This document shows, piece after piece, positions 1 to 6,486 of a DNA stretch of 11,889 bases. Source of the DNA: Treponema sp. UBA4319. GTDB taxonomy: Bacteria; Spirochaetota; Spirochaetia; Treponematales; Treponemataceae. The translations under genes were made by a program, and so were the position numbers. Position 1 is the stretch's first letter; each line of letters opens with the position of its first letter. Location of the stretch: the NCBI GenBank assembly GCA_002393865.1, contig DGUD01000003.1:17081-28969 (forward strand). Direction: 5' to 3'. The notes beneath the pieces are model-generated. The model did not search any database and was not told the DNA's origin. It saw only the letters and a list, made by a program, of their open reading frames with translations.

Positions 1-1
1 G

Positions 2-1000
2 TCCGTGATGGAGATGAGCCACCGCTCCGCCGTATTCGAGCCGATTATCGCCCACGCCGAATCACAGGTGCGCAAGCTGATGGGTGTGCCGGACAACTAC
101 AAAATTCTGTTTCTGCAGGGCGGCGGCTCCACGCAGTTCGCCATGGTGGCGCAGAACCTCGGCATCCACACGGGACGCGCCGCTTACATCGAGACCGGCG
201 TGTGGGCAAAGAAAGCCGCGGAGGAAGCCCGCAAGCTCGGCATAGACGTGGACGTCATCGCCTCCAGCAAAGACCGCAACTATTCCTATATTCCCCGCGT
301 GGAGAAAATTTCCGGCGACTACGACTATGCGTACATCTGCCTGAACAACACCATCATGGGCACCCATTACGAGTATATCCCCGACACCGGCAAGATTCCG
401 CTCGTCGCGGACATCTCCTCCTGCATACTGTCAGAGCCGCTGGACGTGAGCAAGTTCGGGCTCCTGTTCGCGGGCGCGCAGAAAAACCTTGCCCCGGCAG
501 GCGTGACGCTCGTCATCATCCGCGACGACCTGATCACCGACGCACCCCGCGCCGGTACGCCGACCATGCTCTGCTACAAAACCCACGCGGACAAGGGCAG
601 CATGTACAACACGCCGCCGTGCTGGCAGATTTATGTGCTGGGCAAAGTGCTCGACTGGATTGAAGGCATCGGCGGCGTCAAGGAAATCCACCGCCGCAAC
701 GTGGAGAAGGCCGATTTGCTGTACAATTACCTTGACGGCAGCCAGTACTACCACGCCACGGCGGAAAAGGGCAGCCGCTCGCTCATGAACGTACCCTTCC
801 TCACCAAAGAGACTGACCCCGACAAGGCAAAGGCCGTGAACAACGAATTCGTCAAGGCCGCCGCAGCCGCCGGGCTGGTGAACCTTGCCGGACACCGCCT
901 CGTCGGCGGAATGCGCGCGTCAATCTACAACGCCATGCCGCTCGCCGGTGTCCAGGCGCTCATCAAATTCATGGATGAATTCGCGGCCGCTCACCAGTGA
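2..1000 (+). CDS. serC: Phosphoserine aminotransferase, 5'-truncated by the window edge
   Basis: SerC is a PLP-dependent class V aminotransferase that converts 3-phosphohydroxypyruvate and glutamate to phosphoserine, the second step of serine synthesis in the cytoplasm. The reading frame is open to the left edge and begins inside the conserved block SVMEMSHRS, so roughly the first 30 residues are outside the window; the GTG at 5 and the ATG codons at 8 and 14 are internal. About 332 residues are visible against a family length near 360. Other family marks are GGGSTQFAMVAQNL, the ETGVWAKKA stretch, and AGAQKNLAPAG, whose lysine (codon 482-484) should form the Schiff base with PLP. The C-terminal GGMRASIYNAMPLAGVQAL matches the family end. 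The next gene, serA, starts 27 nt downstream and supplies the substrate, so the two are almost certainly co-transcribed. Confidence 0.97.
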   Translation, partial: SVMEMSHRSAVFEPIIAHAESQVRKLMGVPDNYKILFLQGGGSTQFAMVAQNLGIHTGRAAYIETGVWAKKAAEEARKLGIDVDVIASSKDRNYSYIPRVEKISGDYDYAYICLNNTIMGTHYEYIPDTGKIPLVADISSCILSEPLDVSKFGLLFAGAQKNLAPAGVTLVIIRDDLITDAPRAGTPTMLCYKTHADKGSMYNTPPCWQIYVLGKVLDWIEGIGGVKEIHRRNVEKADLLYNYLDGSQYYHATAEKGSRSLMNVPFLTKETDPDKAKAVNNEFVKAAAAAGLVNLAGHRLVGGMRASIYNAMPLAGVQALIKFMDEFAAAHQ

Positions 1001-1027
1001 GCCGCCAGCAGGAAAAAGGAGACCGCA

Positions 1028-2206
1028 ATGTACAAGATTCAGACATTAGACCGCATCAGCGCCAAAGGGCTGGACAACTTTCCCCGCGACGACTACGAAA
1101 TCGCGAGCGAGATTGTAAAGCCGGACGCAATCCTCGTCCGCTCCCACGACATGCTGTCCATGCAGCTTGACCCGACGGTAAAGGCAATCGCCCGCGCCGG
1201 GGCAGGCGTAAACAACATTCCCGTCAAGGAGCTGGCGCAGAAGGGAGTCGTCGTGTTCAACACGCCCGGCGCAAACGCAAACGCCGTCAAGGAGCTGGTG
1301 GTGCTCGCAATGCTCATCTCCAGCCGCCCCGTCATCGCAGCGAACCACTGGGTAGACACGCTCAAGGGCAAGGGCGCCGAGATTGCCGGGCTTGCCGAGA
1401 AGGGCAAGAAGAATTTCATCGGGCAGGAGATGAAGGGCAAGACGCTCGGCGTCATCGGCCTGGGCGCCATCGGCGCGCAGGTGGCGAACATCGCCGTCGA
1501 ATTCGGCATGAACGTCATCGGTTACGACCCCTACCTCTCCGTGGACGCCGCATGGAGCCTGAACCACGAGGTAAAGCATGCGGAGACGCTTGACACGCTG
1601 CTCGCAAAGTCCGACTACATCACCGTGCACGTGCCGGAGACGCCGGACACCAAGGGGCTCATCAACGCCACCACCATCAAGAACATGAAGACCGGCGTCC
1701 GCATCATCAACATCGCCCGCGGCGGGCTGGTGAACAACGAGGATGTCCTTGCGGCCATAAAATCCGGCAAGGTGGCGGGCATGGTGACGGACTTCGCCGC
1801 GGAGGAGCTGCTCGGCAACGACAAGGTCATCTGCCTACCTCATCTGGGCGCCTCAACGCCGGAGGCAGAGGACAACTGCGCCGTCATGGCGGTAAAGGAG
1901 CTGCGCGACTTCCTTGAGGCCGGCAACATCGAGCACAGCGTGAATTTCCCGCGCTGCAAGATGGATTCCCCCATACCGTCCGGCGGCACACGCCTGTGCA
2001 TCAGCAACAAGAACGTCGCGGGCGTGGTGTCAAAGTTCACCTCCGTGCTCGGCGACGCAAAGTACAACATTGCCAGCATGATCAACCAGAACCGCAACGA
2101 CCTTGCATACAACCTCATCGACGTTGACGGCAAAGTTGACGATGACACCATCGGCCGGCTTTCCAAAATCGAGGGCGTCATCAACGTGCGCCCGATTTAC
2201 GCATAA
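1028..2206 (+). CDS. serA: D-3-phosphoglycerate dehydrogenase with C-terminal ACT domain
   Basis: SerA oxidises 3-phosphoglycerate to 3-phosphohydroxypyruvate with NAD, the committed step of serine synthesis. The 392-residue protein has the D-2-hydroxyacid dehydrogenase layout. A split catalytic domain comes first; a Rossmann NAD domain around 90-290 carries GLGAIG at 144-149 and Asp167, a likely ribose contact. The expected catalytic residues are Arg231 in NIARGG, a Glu near 260 and His272 in PHLGAST. Residues about 322-392 form one ACT domain, suggesting serine feedback. The intervening domain of longer SerA types is absent, as in the shorter clostridial and spirochaetal enzymes. The ATG at 1028 is set by AAGGAG at 1016-1021. 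It lies 27 nt after serC. This is a clear family call; allosteric control is inferred from the ACT domain only. Confidence 0.97.
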   Translation: MYKIQTLDRISAKGLDNFPRDDYEIASEIVKPDAILVRSHDMLSMQLDPTVKAIARAGAGVNNIPVKELAQKGVVVFNTPGANANAVKELVVLAMLISSRPVIAANHWVDTLKGKGAEIAGLAEKGKKNFIGQEMKGKTLGVIGLGAIGAQVANIAVEFGMNVIGYDPYLSVDAAWSLNHEVKHAETLDTLLAKSDYITVHVPETPDTKGLINATTIKNMKTGVRIINIARGGLVNNEDVLAAIKSGKVAGMVTDFAAEELLGNDKVICLPHLGASTPEAEDNCAVMAVKELRDFLEAGNIEHSVNFPRCKMDSPIPSGGTRLCISNKNVAGVVSKFTSVLGDAKYNIASMINQNRNDLAYNLIDVDGKVDDDTIGRLSKIEGVINVRPIYA

Positions 2207-2230
2207 GGGGCACCGTTCCCCGGATTTTTT
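2207..2230 (+). terminator. Weak hairpin plus T-run after serA (possible attenuator)
   Basis: Directly after the serA stop codon, GGGG (2207-2210) can pair with CCCC (2218-2221) across a 7-nt loop, followed by GGA and six T residues (2225-2230). The stem is only 4 bp, and a ribosome binding site for the next gene follows at once. If it works, it would reduce rather than stop read-through from serCA into the membrane-protein gene. It could also be chance. Confidence 0.25.
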
Positions 2231-2246
2231 ACGTAAGGAGAATACT

Positions 2247-2987
2247 ATGGCAGAAAAGAAACAGCACAAGATTGTCTCGGCCTCCTCAGGCAAAGAGACA
2301 TCAGCAAAACCTGCTGGCGTAGCCGCCCAGCAGATTGCATCGTCAACAGTAGGGCTGCGCATCGGCGCAGTAGTGCTGTGGGTCGCAGCGCTCGTATGTG
2401 AATTCCTCGCGCTCAAGGCGATACTTGCGCCGGAGGACGCACCGTTCATCCCCGGCATTCCGCCGCTGTACGCGGGAATCGGATTCCTCGTCGTTGACCT
2501 TATCTGCGTCATCATCGGCGCGCAGCTGTGGAAGAAAGCGAACCACATCCATCCCGCGTCGGAGAAGAACCCCGTCACATTCTGGCTGTGGAACAACATG
2601 GGCGTCATCGTCTGCGCGATTGCGTTCATCCCCTTCGTCGTGCTGCTGCTGACAAACAAGGACGCGGACAAAAAGACAAAGACCGTGGGAACCATCGTCG
2701 CGGTGGTAGCGCTGCTCATCGGCGGCTTCGCCAGCTACGACTACAACCCCTACTCCCAGGAGGAGCAGCAGCAGATACTCGCCATGGAGGAGGCCACATC
2801 ACAGGTCTACTGGACGGCAGGCGGCAAGGTATTCCACATCTACGAGGACTGCCAGCACCTGAACCGCACGGAGGAGCTGACACTGGGCAGCACGCAGGAG
2901 GCCGAGGCGGCCGGAAAAGAGCGCCTCTGCAAGACCTGCTTCAGCCGGCATGAGAAAGAGCAGGCTGCAGCCCAGATAGAGGAGTAA
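2247..2987 (+). CDS. Four-helix membrane protein with Ada-like metal-binding C-terminal domain
   Basis: This 246-residue protein is not a family I can name. After a polar, lysine-containing N-terminus (1-35) come four predicted membrane helices near 37-60, 73-93, 115-137 and 146-164. A charged linker rich in Glu and Gln (170-185) follows. The C-terminal domain (187-235) reads VYWTAGGKVFHIYEDC, then an AEAAGKERLCKTC stretch. His197, Cys202, Cys228 and Cys231 (H-x4-C-x25-C-x2-C) resemble the zinc site of the Ada N-terminal domain, a module found at the end of various membrane proteins and nucleases. The start is the ATG at 2247 behind TAAGGAG (2235-2241); the frame is open further upstream, but that part overlaps serA. 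It lies 40 nt after serA and is probably in the same transcript. There is no evidence that it acts in serine metabolism. Confidence 0.85.
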   Translation: MAEKKQHKIVSASSGKETSAKPAGVAAQQIASSTVGLRIGAVVLWVAALVCEFLALKAILAPEDAPFIPGIPPLYAGIGFLVVDLICVIIGAQLWKKANHIHPASEKNPVTFWLWNNMGVIVCAIAFIPFVVLLLTNKDADKKTKTVGTIVAVVALLIGGFASYDYNPYSQEEQQQILAMEEATSQVYWTAGGKVFHIYEDCQHLNRTEELTLGSTQEAEAAGKERLCKTCFSRHEKEQAAAQIEE

Positions 2988-2995
2988 ACCCAGCT

Positions 2996-3058
2996 CAAAA
3001 ACGCTCCGCAGGAACGGATGCCCGGCTGTCGGATTCCGGCAAACAGGCATTCCGCTCC
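2996..3058 (-). terminator. Candidate terminator between convergent genes
   Basis: The 78-nt gap between the + strand membrane-protein gene and the - strand MATE gene contains complementary arms at 3011-3022 (GGAACGGATGCC) and 3046-3058 (GGCATTCCGCTCC), which pair with one bulge. CCGG pairs can add an inner stem. Read on the - strand, the hairpin is followed after about 10 nt by a five-T run (3000-2996). That is consistent with ending MATE transcription, although the spacing to the T-run is longer than usual. The stem could also act on + strand transcripts, but no T-run follows it in that direction. Confidence 0.4.
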
Positions 3059-3065
3059 GGCACCA

Positions 3066-4454
3066 TCAGGAGGAACGGGCAAGGTTCTTGAGCCACCGTT
3101 CCTTCTTCATCCAGAAATAAAATATCACCACTTTGACGACGTCCAGCAGCTTGACGCACAGATAGAGCTGCACCGGGCCGATATCCGTAAAGAACGCCAG
3201 CAGAAAGACTCCCGGCAGCATAACGACAATCGTAAGCAGCGCATCCGTATAGGTACCCATCGCAGTATCACCCCCCGCGCGGGCGACAGCCTGCTGCCCG
3301 TTCATATACACCCAGACCGGCATGAACAGCGAGAGCATCAGCACCATGCTGCGGCAGATAGACAGCGCGCTGTCGCTCAGCCGCTGGAACACGACGGGGA
3401 TGAGCAATGTCGTCGCAAAGCCAAAAAAGCACATGAACACGCCGAACACCAGCGCCCCGGCAAGCAGCCAGTTTTTCTGCCTGCGGGCCTCCTCCAGCTG
3501 CCCGGCGCCGAGCGTTTTCCCCATGATGACGCCGGCGGCAGAATAGATGCCGCCAAAGGCCACAAAGAACAGGTTGGCAATGGCAAAGCTCGACGACATG
3601 CCGGAGACGACATCCGCCCCGCCGCGCCCGTTATACAACGCGGTCGTGATGGTCTCGGAGAGCACCCACACCATCTCGCAGAACAGCACCATGATGCCCT
3701 TGCGCAGGATGGTGCGGAACAAAGCCGCGTCCACGGCAAAAAGCTTCCACGGGCGCACCGCAAAGGCCGGACGCCGCCGGACACACACCACAAGGAAGAG
3801 CACAAATTCCACGGAACGCGCGATTACGGTCGCCAGGGCGGCACCGCGGACTTCCATGCGGGGCAGCCCCAGATTCCCGTAGATGAGCAGCCAGTTGCAG
3901 AAGGTATTCACCAGCGTGGCGATGACAGAGATAACGAGCGGCGTCCTGACATCCCCCGTATCGCGGAGGGAAGAGGCGATGCACATGGAGACCGTCATCT
4001 GCGGCCCCATAAAGAACATGATGCGGATATAATCGCAGGCCTGGTCAAGGATTGCATCGGCATCGGCATTGCCGTGCACCATCAGCGACAGCACCTGCCG
4101 CGGGAAACCCCGGCAGACGAGCATGTACGGCACAAAAGAAAGCAGGCCGCACAAGACCTTAAAGCGGAACGCCTGCTGCATGCCCCGCTCGTCCTTTGCC
4201 CCAAAGAACTGGGTCAGGTAGATGCCGCCCGACATGCAGATAGTGTTCACGAGCACCATGAACACAAAGAGCACCTGCCCCGCCACATTCGTCCCGGACA
4301 TGCAGATGTCCCCCAGGCCGGAGACCATAAAGTTGTCGATAAGTGAGACCATGTTCTGTATCAGCTGCTGGAGCATTATCGGCACCGCAATGGAAACCGC
4401 GTTCTTGTAAAACGGCGCGGGGCCAAAGTATCTTGATCGGAGTGCAGTTTTCAT
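3066..4454 (-). CDS. MATE-family multidrug/Na+(H+)-coupled efflux protein
   Basis: The 462-residue product is an inner-membrane transporter of the MATE family, which exports organic cations, drugs or metabolites using Na+ or H+ gradients; the substrate cannot be read from the sequence. Family signs near the N-terminus are AVSIAVPIMLQQLIQNMVSL and the following IDNFMVSGLGD, then the GIYLTQFFGAKDE loop. The second half repeats the pattern (ALYNGRGGADVVSGMS, GVIMGKTLGAGQLEEAR), as expected for two six-helix bundles. The length is typical. I start at the ATG at 4454 (MKTALRSRYFG), because a longer TTG-initiated frame (4547) would run through the upstream terminator and the promoter. No Shine-Dalgarno precedes this ATG. 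Its own promoter (4461-4489) and the terminator upstream separate it from the lipoprotein gene. Confidence 0.93.
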   Translation of the reverse strand: MKTALRSRYFGPAPFYKNAVSIAVPIMLQQLIQNMVSLIDNFMVSGLGDICMSGTNVAGQVLFVFMVLVNTICMSGGIYLTQFFGAKDERGMQQAFRFKVLCGLLSFVPYMLVCRGFPRQVLSLMVHGNADADAILDQACDYIRIMFFMGPQMTVSMCIASSLRDTGDVRTPLVISVIATLVNTFCNWLLIYGNLGLPRMEVRGAALATVIARSVEFVLFLVVCVRRRPAFAVRPWKLFAVDAALFRTILRKGIMVLFCEMVWVLSETITTALYNGRGGADVVSGMSSSFAIANLFFVAFGGIYSAAGVIMGKTLGAGQLEEARRQKNWLLAGALVFGVFMCFFGFATTLLIPVVFQRLSDSALSICRSMVLMLSLFMPVWVYMNGQQAVARAGGDTAMGTYTDALLTIVVMLPGVFLLAFFTDIGPVQLYLCVKLLDVVKVVIFYFWMKKERWLKNLARSS

Positions 4455-4460
4455 ACGCGC

Positions 4461-4489
4461 ACTGTAGCATTGAAACAGCACTGTGTCCA
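4461..4489 (-). promoter_or_regulatory. Promoter of the MATE gene
   Basis: On the - strand TGGACA (4489-4484) is separated by exactly 17 nt from TACAGT (4466-4461). These match the sigma-70 boxes at 5/6 and 4/6 positions. The expected transcription start falls around 4455-4453, essentially on the ATG at 4454, which lacks a ribosome binding site. A small CCCC/GGGG hairpin lies just upstream (around 4494-4504). Confidence 0.55.
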
Positions 4490-4523
4490 GAGCCCCCTTC
4501 GGGGAACAGCGAGCCTCAGCATG

Positions 4524-4564
4524 AAAAAAATGGGGCGTCCGGAGCAAAACGCTCCGGCACCGCC
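4524..4564 (-). terminator. Intrinsic terminator of the TraB/GumN lipoprotein gene
   Basis: On the - strand, 25 nt past the stop codon, CCGGAGC (4557-4551) pairs perfectly with GCTCCGG (4545-4539) around a GTTTT loop. An outer GGCG/CGCC stem (4564-4561 with 4537-4534) extends it across a small internal loop. CCCA and seven T residues (4530-4524) follow. This separates the lipoprotein gene from the MATE gene. The tail shares a GC(C/T)TCAGCATGAAAA block (+ strand, 4513-4527) with the large palindrome near 11700. Confidence 0.75.
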
Positions 4565-4588
4565 TCAGTGCGCGTTCAGCCAGACCTT

Positions 4589-5539
4589 TTAGTTGATGGT
4601 GCCCATCTTACGCAGGAAGGAGAACACCGAGTCGTCGCCGACCCAGTGGGCAGTACCGGCAAAGATAAAGGTCGTTCCGCCCTTCTCCAGATAGGCCGTT
4701 ATGTCACGCGCCCAGTCCTCGTTGCGTTTGGCATACACCAGCTCGTGATAGTCCTTGTAGAATGCCGCGCTTCCCTCCTCCTCCGCATTCGATTCGTTAA
4801 AAAGGCGGGTCAGGGCGCGCACATTGTCCGAGACATAGTTCTTGTACAGCTTCTTCGTAAAATCGACGCTTTTCTCCGCCTCTTTCTCGTCGATAAAGGC
4901 CTTCAGCGTATCCTTGAGCATCTGAAGCTGCGTGTCGTAATCGCCAAAGGTCATGACATCCAGCTGCACCTGCAGCTCGTCAAGGCCTTCCCACGTCCGC
5001 CCCTGCTGGGTGGCTGAGGCGATGAAGGCGTTGTCGAGCCCGTATTCGGCAGAAAGGCCGGTATTGACATAAAGAGCCACGGCGAGCGCCGTCGTAAGCT
5101 GCCACGGGTCAAGGACAGAAGCCTGCGCAAGCGCCGCCTCGGAGCCCAGCAGCGTGACAAGCACGGCCTTCTCTTCGGCGGAAAGATAATCGGTGACGAT
5201 TTTACCCTCTTTGTTCGGGGCGCTCAGTTTCGGCGCGATGGCGGTAAGCTCCTCGTAGCCCTTGCTTGAGATTTCCCCGGCAAGGCGATCGGCGTGCAGG
5301 AACGCATCCTGCACCTCCTGCGCAAGCGGATAAATCTGCTCGTCGCCAAGATGGAAGGTTCCCTGTATGTAGACCGTGCTGGGATTGCCCTTGGCATCGG
5401 TTCCGTCAATCCGCCAGAACATCCGCTGGGGCGTCTTGGTGAGCCGGGCACGCCCCGGAACATCCGTAGAGGCGCAGGAAAGCACGGCGACAGCAAGCAT
5501 GACTGCCCCGGCAAACGCAAAAAGACTTCTTTTTTTCAT
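4589..5539 (-). CDS. TraB/GumN-family putative lipoprotein
   Basis: The 316-residue protein belongs to the TraB/GumN family, a metalloprotease-like fold (related to Tiki) with two GxxH motifs. Family members are widespread, but their bacterial function is poorly known. GTFHLGD at 60-66 is the first motif; EYGLD (165-169) and GLDELQVQLDVM (185-196) match the middle conserved blocks. RNEDWA (272-277) and FAGTAHWVGDDSVFSFLRKMG split across 293-313 match the C-terminal block with its second GxxH. The N-terminus MKKRSLFAFAGAVMLAVAVLSC is a lipoprotein signal; VLSC places the lipidated Cys at 22, acceptable under the relaxed spirochaetal lipobox. It is therefore probably anchored in a membrane facing the periplasm. 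The ATG at 5539 has TGAGGAG (5551-5545). It is monocistronic, with a strong operator-bearing promoter upstream and a terminator downstream. Confidence 0.9.
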   Translation of the reverse strand: MKKRSLFAFAGAVMLAVAVLSCASTDVPGRARLTKTPQRMFWRIDGTDAKGNPSTVYIQGTFHLGDEQIYPLAQEVQDAFLHADRLAGEISSKGYEELTAIAPKLSAPNKEGKIVTDYLSAEEKAVLVTLLGSEAALAQASVLDPWQLTTALAVALYVNTGLSAEYGLDNAFIASATQQGRTWEGLDELQVQLDVMTFGDYDTQLQMLKDTLKAFIDEKEAEKSVDFTKKLYKNYVSDNVRALTRLFNESNAEEEGSAAFYKDYHELVYAKRNEDWARDITAYLEKGGTTFIFAGTAHWVGDDSVFSFLRKMGTIN

Positions 5540-5595
5540 ACGAACTCCTCAGGAAAGCCCCCGTAAGCCACATCGTGCGGCAGACGGCTCAATCC

Positions 5596-5622
5596 TATTG
5601 TGTATATAACGTATACACAATA
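5596..5622. promoter_or_regulatory. 27-nt operator-like palindrome over the lipoprotein promoter
   Basis: TATTGTGTATA (5596-5606) and TATACACAATA (5612-5622) are perfect 11-bp inverted arms around the 5-nt spacer TAACG. The site covers the -10 element and probable transcription start of the leftward promoter, the usual place for a repressor site. The half-sites have the TGT...ACA look of several dimeric helix-turn-helix families (GntR among them), but the cognate protein cannot be named. The Lrp gene is the nearest regulator. Confidence 0.65.
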
Positions 5623-5645
5623 TAGCACAAAGGGCAGAATGTCAA
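5617..5645 (-). promoter_or_regulatory. Promoter of the TraB/GumN lipoprotein gene
   Basis: On the - strand a perfect TTGACA (5645-5640) is followed by TATTGT at a 17-nt spacing (5622-5617). An alternative TATATT lies at 15 nt (5624-5619). Transcription would start near 5612-5609, giving a leader of about 70 nt before the ATG at 5539. The -10 is embedded in the palindrome at 5596-5622. Confidence 0.65.
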
Positions 5646-5646
5646 G

Positions 5647-5734
5647 CTTTCCTGAAAAAAACATGAGTGCAAGTCCCACAAGAAAGGGCTTCTGGAAGCG
5701 GCTCATGACAGCTGCCGCCTCTGTTTTCAGAAAG
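5647..5734. repeat. Nested inverted repeats upstream of the lipoprotein promoter
   Basis: CTTTCCTGAAAA (5647-5658) is complementary to TTTTCAGAAAG (5724-5734) with one bulged C. Inside it, CATGAG (5662-5667) pairs with CTCATG (5702-5707), and GCTT (5688-5691) with AAGC (5696-5699). The nesting suggests a foldable leader or small RNA, but the arms are short, no promoter is evident, and chance cannot be excluded. Confidence 0.25.
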
Positions 5735-5860
5735 AATACAGCTCAGGCCGGAGCCCCCGACTTTTAAAACAGCCTCCATTGTAAAAACTGCCAAAATACG
5801 GTACAGTTGAGGAAACCACTCCCAGACGTTCCGGGGAACGCTTGCATATCAGATAATTCC

Positions 5861-5880
5861 GGGGCAAGGGGGGGGGCGGG
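5861..5880 (+). repeat. Nine-G homopolymer tract with G-quadruplex potential
   Basis: GGGG (5861-5864), CAA, nine G (5868-5876), C, then GGG (5878-5880). Four runs of three G with loops of 3, 1 and 3 nt can be chosen, so a G-quadruplex is possible on this strand. The tract is 116 nt upstream of the Lrp ATG. Long poly-G tracts upstream of tpr genes in Treponema pallidum vary in length and tune transcription; the same here is only a possibility. Confidence 0.6.
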
Positions 5881-5991
5881 AGTTTTTTACGAGCGTATCG
5901 GGGGCACGGAATCATCTGGCACCGAGACATAAGAGCAGTTCAAACACAGAGGTTTCCGAACAGCTCTATTCCTGTTTTTCCGGAGGTCAAA

Positions 5992-6486
5992 ATGGACGCA
6001 TCTGAAGAAATCTTAGGCTTGCTGCGGGACAACGCGCGTCTGCCTGTCGAGGACATCTCTGCGATGACAAAGAAAAGCCCGGACGAAGTAAGGGCAATCA
6101 TCAGGAAGCTGGAAAACGACGGCGTCATCATGAAATACGCCGCTATCGTAAACCCGGAGAAGGACGCGAGCGCCAAGGAAAAAGTCCGTGCTGAGATTGA
6201 GATTCAGGTCGCCCCGGAACGCGAGCACGGCTTTGACGGCATCGCCGACCGCATCTACCGTTTTCCGCAGGTAAAATCCCTCTACCTGATGAGCGGGGGC
6301 TACGACCTCAAAGTCATCATCGAAGGGGACACGCTGCAGGAAGTGGCGCTGTTCGTGGCGCGCAAGCTTTCCACCCTGGAAGGCGTCCGCTCCACCAAAA
6401 CCCATTTCATCCTGAAGACCTACAAGGAGAACGACATCGTATATGTGGAGCAGAACACGGATGGCCGTGAAGGAGTGATTGCATGA
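5992..6486 (+). CDS. Lrp/AsnC-family transcriptional regulator
   Basis: The 164-residue protein has the two-part Lrp/AsnC build. A winged helix-turn-helix domain covers about 3-52 (LLRDNARLPVEDISAMTKKS, then VRAIIRKLENDGVI). A ligand-sensing RAM domain covers about 66-145, including SGGYDLKVIIEGDTLQEVA and GVRSTKTHFILKTY. Such proteins sense amino acids as octamers or dimers and usually bind their own promoter. GGAGG at 5982-5986 sets the ATG at 5992. The stop codon overlaps the start of the following aminotransferase gene (ATGA, 6483-6486), so the two are translationally coupled. The pair resembles alaR-alaT of Bacillus subtilis. That suggests control of alanine or related transamination, but the effector is inferred, not seen. 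Confidence 0.92.
   Translation: MDASEEILGLLRDNARLPVEDISAMTKKSPDEVRAIIRKLENDGVIMKYAAIVNPEKDASAKEKVRAEIEIQVAPEREHGFDGIADRIYRFPQVKSLYLMSGGYDLKVIIEGDTLQEVALFVARKLSTLEGVRSTKTHFILKTYKENDIVYVEQNTDGREGVIA

Larger units (their letters stand above)
5540..5991. other. 452-nt divergent intergenic region
   Basis: This gap lies between the leftward lipoprotein gene and the rightward Lrp gene. It holds the lipoprotein leader (about 75 nt with a good ribosome binding site), its promoter and palindromic operator (5596-5645), nested inverted repeats (5647-5734), a nine-G tract (5868-5876), and a 19-nt sequence (5953-5971) that recurs near 7760. The Lrp ribosome binding site is GGAGG at 5982-5986. A 67-codon leftward frame (5930-5727) has no ribosome binding site or recognisable product and is not called. 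No convincing -35/-10 pair for the Lrp gene was found. Confidence 0.7.

Noticed and set aside
3018..4346. 442-codon open frame on the + strand
   Set aside because: It lies fully antisense to the MATE gene, starts without a ribosome binding site, and its translation is rich in His, Arg and Gln without any recognisable domain. It is a shadow of GC-biased codons in the real gene.
5727..5930. 67-codon leftward frame in the intergenic region
   Set aside because: It runs through the poly-G tract, has a proline run encoded by that tract, no ribosome binding site and no recognisable domain.
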